A stretch of 64,000 nucleotides of DNA from assembly GCF_004364335.1 (NCBI RefSeq), contig NZ_SOCR01000016.1, positions 1 through 64,000 of the forward strand, read 5' to 3'. Under the pieces are notes generated by a model. It was not told where the DNA came from, made no database searches, and was given only the letters and a program-made list of their open reading frames with translations. The translations under genes were made by a program, and so were the position numbers. Source of the DNA: Pseudomonas graminis (lineage in GTDB: Bacteria > Pseudomonadota > Gammaproteobacteria > Pseudomonadales > Pseudomonadaceae). Positions 60,904 through 64,000 of the stretch are shown here, piece by piece. How positions within the stretch are numbered: position 1 is the first letter of the stretch; the number at the start of each line of letters is the position of its first letter.

Positions 60904-61497
60904 ATGCCGACACTAGATGAAGAAGAACGCCGCGAATACTACCGTATCGAGGACAGCGTCGCACTGGAAATTAACCGCATCGCCGGCCCCGGCACGGGAG
61001 ATGAACCTGGCCATCACGACACGTCCACGCTCTTCGATCTGCTGAGCGAACTGCACGTCGCCGAGTTCGAATCCCAGCACCTGCTGCGCCAGCTGGATGA
61101 TCGCGACCGCACTACCAACAGCTTTCTCCGGGCCATGAGCAAGCGCATCGACCTGCTCGGCCAAGTGGTTGCGCACACGGCACTGGGCAAGCTGGGCGCC
61201 CCGCAGCGCGTGATCATGTCCGAAGGCGGCCTGCAATTCGAAACCCCTCAACCCTACCCGGCCGGCACTCTGCTGTCGGTGAAAATGGTGCTCATGCCCC
61301 AGGCTTCGGGGATGATGCTGCGCGCCCGTGTGACACATTGCGATACGTTGGCCATCGGCGACTTCGACGTCGGCATCGAGTGGATTGACCTCACCGATGC
61401 CCAGCGGCAGCTGCTCGCTCGACACATCCTGCAACGACAAGCCGCGCAGCGACGCCTGGCCCGTGAGCAGACCGACCCTGATGTAAAGCCCAACTGA
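60904..61497 (+). CDS. PilZ-domain protein with degenerate second motif
   Basis: A protein of about 197 aa. The segment ERREYYRIEDSVALEI holds the RxxxR motif (REYYR, about residues 9-13), followed by a helical linker (about 30-95) and a beta-rich part with VIMSEGGLQF in the place of D/NxSxxG, so the first residue of that motif is replaced. Binding of c-di-GMP may therefore be weakened. The start at 60904 is chosen by fit to the PilZ domain; an ATG at 60856 would add 16 residues. It is divergent from lolC and 45 nt before the phosphodiesterase gene, probably in one transcript with it. Confidence 0.78.
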   Translation: MPTLDEEERREYYRIEDSVALEINRIAGPGTGDEPGHHDTSTLFDLLSELHVAEFESQHLLRQLDDRDRTTNSFLRAMSKRIDLLGQVVAHTALGKLGAPQRVIMSEGGLQFETPQPYPAGTLLSVKMVLMPQASGMMLRARVTHCDTLAIGDFDVGIEWIDLTDAQRQLLARHILQRQAAQRRLAREQTDPDVKPN

Positions 61498-61542
61498 TTC
61501 CAGCGCGACTTTCTCCAGCTCTACGCCTCCCAAGGAGTGATT

Positions 61543-62265
61543 GTGACCATTATTTACGGCCACCGCGGCGCCAAGGGCGAAGCACCGGAAAACACCCTGA
61601 CCAGCTTTCAGGAATGCCTCAAACACGGCGTCAAGCGCTGCGAACTGGACCTGCATCTGTCCCGCGACGGCGAATTGATGGTGATCCACGACCCGACGCT
61701 CAAGCGCACCACGGACCGCCGCGGCAAGGTCGTCGAACACGATGCTGCCGATCTGGTCACCTACGACGCGCGCAAGGGCGGCCCTGGCTGGGTGCAGCCC
61801 TGCCCCATTCCACGCCTGGAAGAGCTGTTCGAGAAATGCCCCTTCGACCACTGGCAGCTGGAAGTCAAAAGCGCGTCACGCACCCGCGCGGCGACGACCG
61901 TGCTGGCCATCCGCGAAATGGCTCAGCGCCACGGGTTGCTGGATAAAGTAACGATCACGTCGAGTTCCCGGGAAGTGCTGCGCGCGGCGCTGGAACTGAC
62001 GCCGGACATTTCACGCGGGCTGGTGGCGGAATACGCCTGGCTTGACCCGCTGAAAGTGGCTCAAGGGTATGGCTGCGAAATACTCGCGCTGAACTGGACG
62101 CTGTGCACGCCAGAGCGCCTGAAGAAGGCCCAGAATCAGGGCCTGCATGTGTCGGTGTGGACAGTCAACGAGCCCGCGCTTATGCGCAGACTCGCCGACT
62201 TCGGCGTTGACAGCCTGATTACAGACTTTCCCGGTTTGGCCAGCGCCACCCTTGGGAAGTACTGA
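61543..62265 (+). CDS. Glycerophosphodiester phosphodiesterase, cytosolic
   Basis: An enzyme of about 240 aa releasing sn-glycerol 3-phosphate from glycerophosphodiesters. Catalytic motifs are YGHRGAKGEAPENTL (HR and metal-binding Glu), CELDLHLSRDGELMVIHDPTLKRTT (ExD...HD) and LEVKS; the C terminus has VWTVNEPALMRRLADFGVDSLITDFP. There is no signal peptide, so it acts in the cytoplasm like UgpQ. AAGGAG lies 6 nt before a GTG at 61543, which is preferred over a GTG at 61537 that overlaps the ribosome-binding site. Confidence 0.9.
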   Translation: MTIIYGHRGAKGEAPENTLTSFQECLKHGVKRCELDLHLSRDGELMVIHDPTLKRTTDRRGKVVEHDAADLVTYDARKGGPGWVQPCPIPRLEELFEKCPFDHWQLEVKSASRTRAATTVLAIREMAQRHGLLDKVTITSSSREVLRAALELTPDISRGLVAEYAWLDPLKVAQGYGCEILALNWTLCTPERLKKAQNQGLHVSVWTVNEPALMRRLADFGVDSLITDFPGLASATLGKY

Positions 62266-62307
62266 AATCGGTCTCCCCGGCCGGCTCAGGCCACCGGCCG
62301 GAGCCGC

Positions 62308-63702
62308 TCAAAAAAGCCGGTTGAGGCCGTCGTATGCCGCTACCCGATAGGCCTCGGCCATGGTCGGGTAGTTGAACGTGGTGTTGACGAAGTACTTGAT
62401 GCTGTTCGCCTCACCCGGCTGGTTCATGATCGCCTGGCCGATGTGCACGATCTCCGATGCCTGGTCGCCGAAGCAGTGCACGCCGAGGATCTGCAGGGTT
62501 TCCCGGTGAAACAGGATTTTCAGCATGCCCACCGGCTCGTTGGAAATCTGCGCGCGGGCCATGCTCTTGAAAAACGCCTTGCCCACTTCGTACGGCACTT
62601 TGGCAATGGTCAGGTCATGCTCGTTCTGACCGATGGAGCTGATCTCGGGAATGGTGTAAATCCCCGTCGGCACGTCGTTGACGAAGCGCCATGCGCCGTT
62701 GTCCACCGCGCTGCCCGACGCCGAACGACCCTGGTCATAGGCTGCGCTGGCCAGACTCGGCCAGCCGATCACGTCGCCTGCGCCATAAATGTTCGGCTGG
62801 CTGGTGCGGTAGGCTTCGTCGACATCGATCTGCCCGCGTCCGTTGGCCTTGATGCCAACGTTCTCCAGACCCAGCTTGTCGGTGTTGCCGGTACGGCCGT
62901 TACACCACAGCAAGGCGTCGGCCTTGACCTTCTTGCCGGACTTGAGGTGCAGGATCACCCCGTTGTCCAAGCCTTCCACGCGATCGTATTCCTCGTTGTG
63001 GCGAACCATCACGTTGTTGTTGCTGAAGTGATAGCTCAGGCCCTGGGAGATTTCCGAGTCGAGGAAGCTCAACAACTGGTCACGGTTGTCGATCAGTTCG
63101 ATCTCGACGCCCAGACCGCTGAAAATCGATGCGTATTCGCAGCCGATAACGCCTGCGCCGTAGATGATCAGTTTGCGCGGGGTGTGGCCCAGGCTGAGGA
63201 TGGTGTCGCTGTCGTAGATGCGCTTGTGGGAAAAGTCGATATCGGCCGGGCGATAAGGCCGCGAGCCAGTGGCGATGATGATCTGGTTGGCAACCAGTTT
63301 TTCCACGACGCCAGTGTTGCAGACCACGTCAATGCTGCGTTCGTCGGCGAAGCTGCCGGTGCCGAAGAACACGTCGACCCGGTTGCGCGCGTAGTAACCG
63401 GTGCGCGACGCCACTTGCTTGTTGATGACCTTCTCGGCGTTCTTCAGAACGTCCGGGAACGAAAACCAGCGTGGTTCACCGATGGCGCGGAACATCGGGT
63501 TGGTGTTGAACTGGATGATCTGCTTGACCGAGTGACGCAGGGCCTTCGACGGGATCGTGCCCAGGTGCGTGCAGTTGCCGCCGACCTGCCGACGGCTGTC
63601 GACCATTGCCACCTTACGCCCGGCCTTGGCAGCGTTCATCGCCGCGCCTTCACCCGCCGGGCCCGAACCCAGCACTACCACGTCGTAGTTGTAGACAGCC
63701 AT
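62308..63702 (-). CDS. sthA: Soluble pyridine nucleotide transhydrogenase
   Basis: A 464-aa flavoprotein of the lipoamide dehydrogenase-like family that interconverts NADPH and NADH. It has an FAD-binding VVLGSGPAGEGAAMNAAKAG, a second Rossmann motif IIYGAGVIGCEYASIF, YGAGDVIGWPSLASAA and a C-terminal dimerisation domain. The redox-active CxxxxC of related disulfide reductases is reduced to a single Cys (GGNCTHLGTIPSKAL), which is typical of SthA. GAGGAG precedes the ATG. A perfect hairpin lies in its leader. Confidence 0.96.
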   Translation of the reverse strand: MAVYNYDVVVLGSGPAGEGAAMNAAKAGRKVAMVDSRRQVGGNCTHLGTIPSKALRHSVKQIIQFNTNPMFRAIGEPRWFSFPDVLKNAEKVINKQVASRTGYYARNRVDVFFGTGSFADERSIDVVCNTGVVEKLVANQIIIATGSRPYRPADIDFSHKRIYDSDTILSLGHTPRKLIIYGAGVIGCEYASIFSGLGVEIELIDNRDQLLSFLDSEISQGLSYHFSNNNVMVRHNEEYDRVEGLDNGVILHLKSGKKVKADALLWCNGRTGNTDKLGLENVGIKANGRGQIDVDEAYRTSQPNIYGAGDVIGWPSLASAAYDQGRSASGSAVDNGAWRFVNDVPTGIYTIPEISSIGQNEHDLTIAKVPYEVGKAFFKSMARAQISNEPVGMLKILFHRETLQILGVHCFGDQASEIVHIGQAIMNQPGEANSIKYFVNTTFNYPTMAEAYRVAAYDGLNRLF

Positions 63703-64000
63703 GCGTACTCCTCAGAACTGGCCGAGACACCACTCTGGTGTCTCTGGCTGAATCACGCCGCCGCGGGCGGCATGAAGGATCGAAACTCGCGGCGCAGTCT
63801 AGTCGCACCGAGGGCAAACGACCATTAACCCTTGGTCGTGCCCCTCGGCTGACTGCTCTGCGCTGGCGCAGGTCGAGTGCTGGAAACCTCACTCCCCTGC
63901 CCAATTGCTGCGGATGATAAATCCCTTGCGTGACGAATCCTAAAAAAATCGCACACTCAGGCATCTGTCTCTGCAAAGGCCCCGGCCATTCACTCGGCCA
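63703..64000. promoter_or_regulatory. Leader of sthA with a perfect 9-bp hairpin
   Basis: About 300 nt at the right edge hold no convincing gene. GAGACACCA (63724-63732) and TGGTGTCTC (63736-63744) form a perfect stem with a 3-nt loop, about 12 nt upstream of the sthA ribosome-binding site. GCCGCC/GGCGGC at about 63757 adds a second short stem. The first hairpin could be an operator or an RNA structure affecting sthA translation. The sthA promoter presumably lies to the right of it. Confidence 0.45.

Noticed and set aside
63650..63976. A 108-codon minus-strand frame upstream of sthA
   Set aside because: It overlaps the start of sthA in another frame, crosses the leader hairpin and has no recognisable motif or ribosome-binding site.

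Overview
The window looks like a chromosomal segment of a fluorescent-group Pseudomonas. Codon use is GC-rich, Pseudomonas-type REP/REPIN palindromes recur (cores such as GTAGGAGCCGGCTTGCTGGC), and many proteins match Pseudomonas families: a PvdH-type aminotransferase, a PvdA-type hydroxylase, a PvdS-type sigma factor, QueF, SthA, LolCDE and RssB/RssC. No mobile element, tRNA or rRNA was found.

Region 1 (about 550-34360, all on the minus strand) is a complete-looking gene set for a non-pyoverdine lipopeptide siderophore. In transcription order it holds an iron-starvation sigma factor, a PvdE-like ABC exporter, an L-ornithine N5-hydroxylase, two NRPSs (about 3252 and 5412 aa), a 2,4-diaminobutyrate aminotransferase and a TonB-dependent receptor. 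Hand reading of adenylation pockets, epimerase positions and condensation types predicts acyl-D-Asp-L-Dab-D-Ser-L-(OH)Orn-L-Ser-D-(OH)Orn. This matches the order of the marinobactin-type amphiphilic siderophore head group, which I know from marine Marinobacter. There is no tyrosine/chromophore module, so it is not pyoverdine. No aspartate beta-hydroxylase and no hydroxamate acyl/formyl transferase is visible in the window. Fur-box-like sites lie before the sigma gene, the hydroxylase and the receptor. PvdS-type spacing (ACTAAAC-N16-CGT) is present before the hydroxylase and, more weakly, before the receptor.

Region 2 (34427-43525) holds a NudK-like Nudix hydrolase, a galactose-1-dehydrogenase-like oxidoreductase and a D-xylose locus: xylR divergent from xylA-xylF-xylG-xylH. 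REP inverted pairs sit in the xylA-xylF and xylF-xylG gaps and after xylH. Xylulokinase is absent.

Region 3 (43715-50132) is dusA and tal, with a curli operon between them in the order csgE-csgF-csgA-csgG-csgB-csgC/H-like. It is preceded by an unusually AT-rich regulatory region, has no csgD, and has a strong terminator after the major subunit gene.

Region 4 (50233-64000) is mostly housekeeping and signalling: rssC/rssB, two PilZ proteins, mlaA, a phosphonatase-like HAD protein lacking its catalytic aspartates, a DUF4404 protein, queF, a cupredoxin, lolC-lolD and lolE, a glycerophosphodiester phosphodiesterase and sthA. Between the DUF4404 gene and queF lies an array of eleven copies of a 132-bp unit, each carrying two opposed REP palindromes. 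It occupies about 1.46 kb and is the most conspicuous non-coding structure here.
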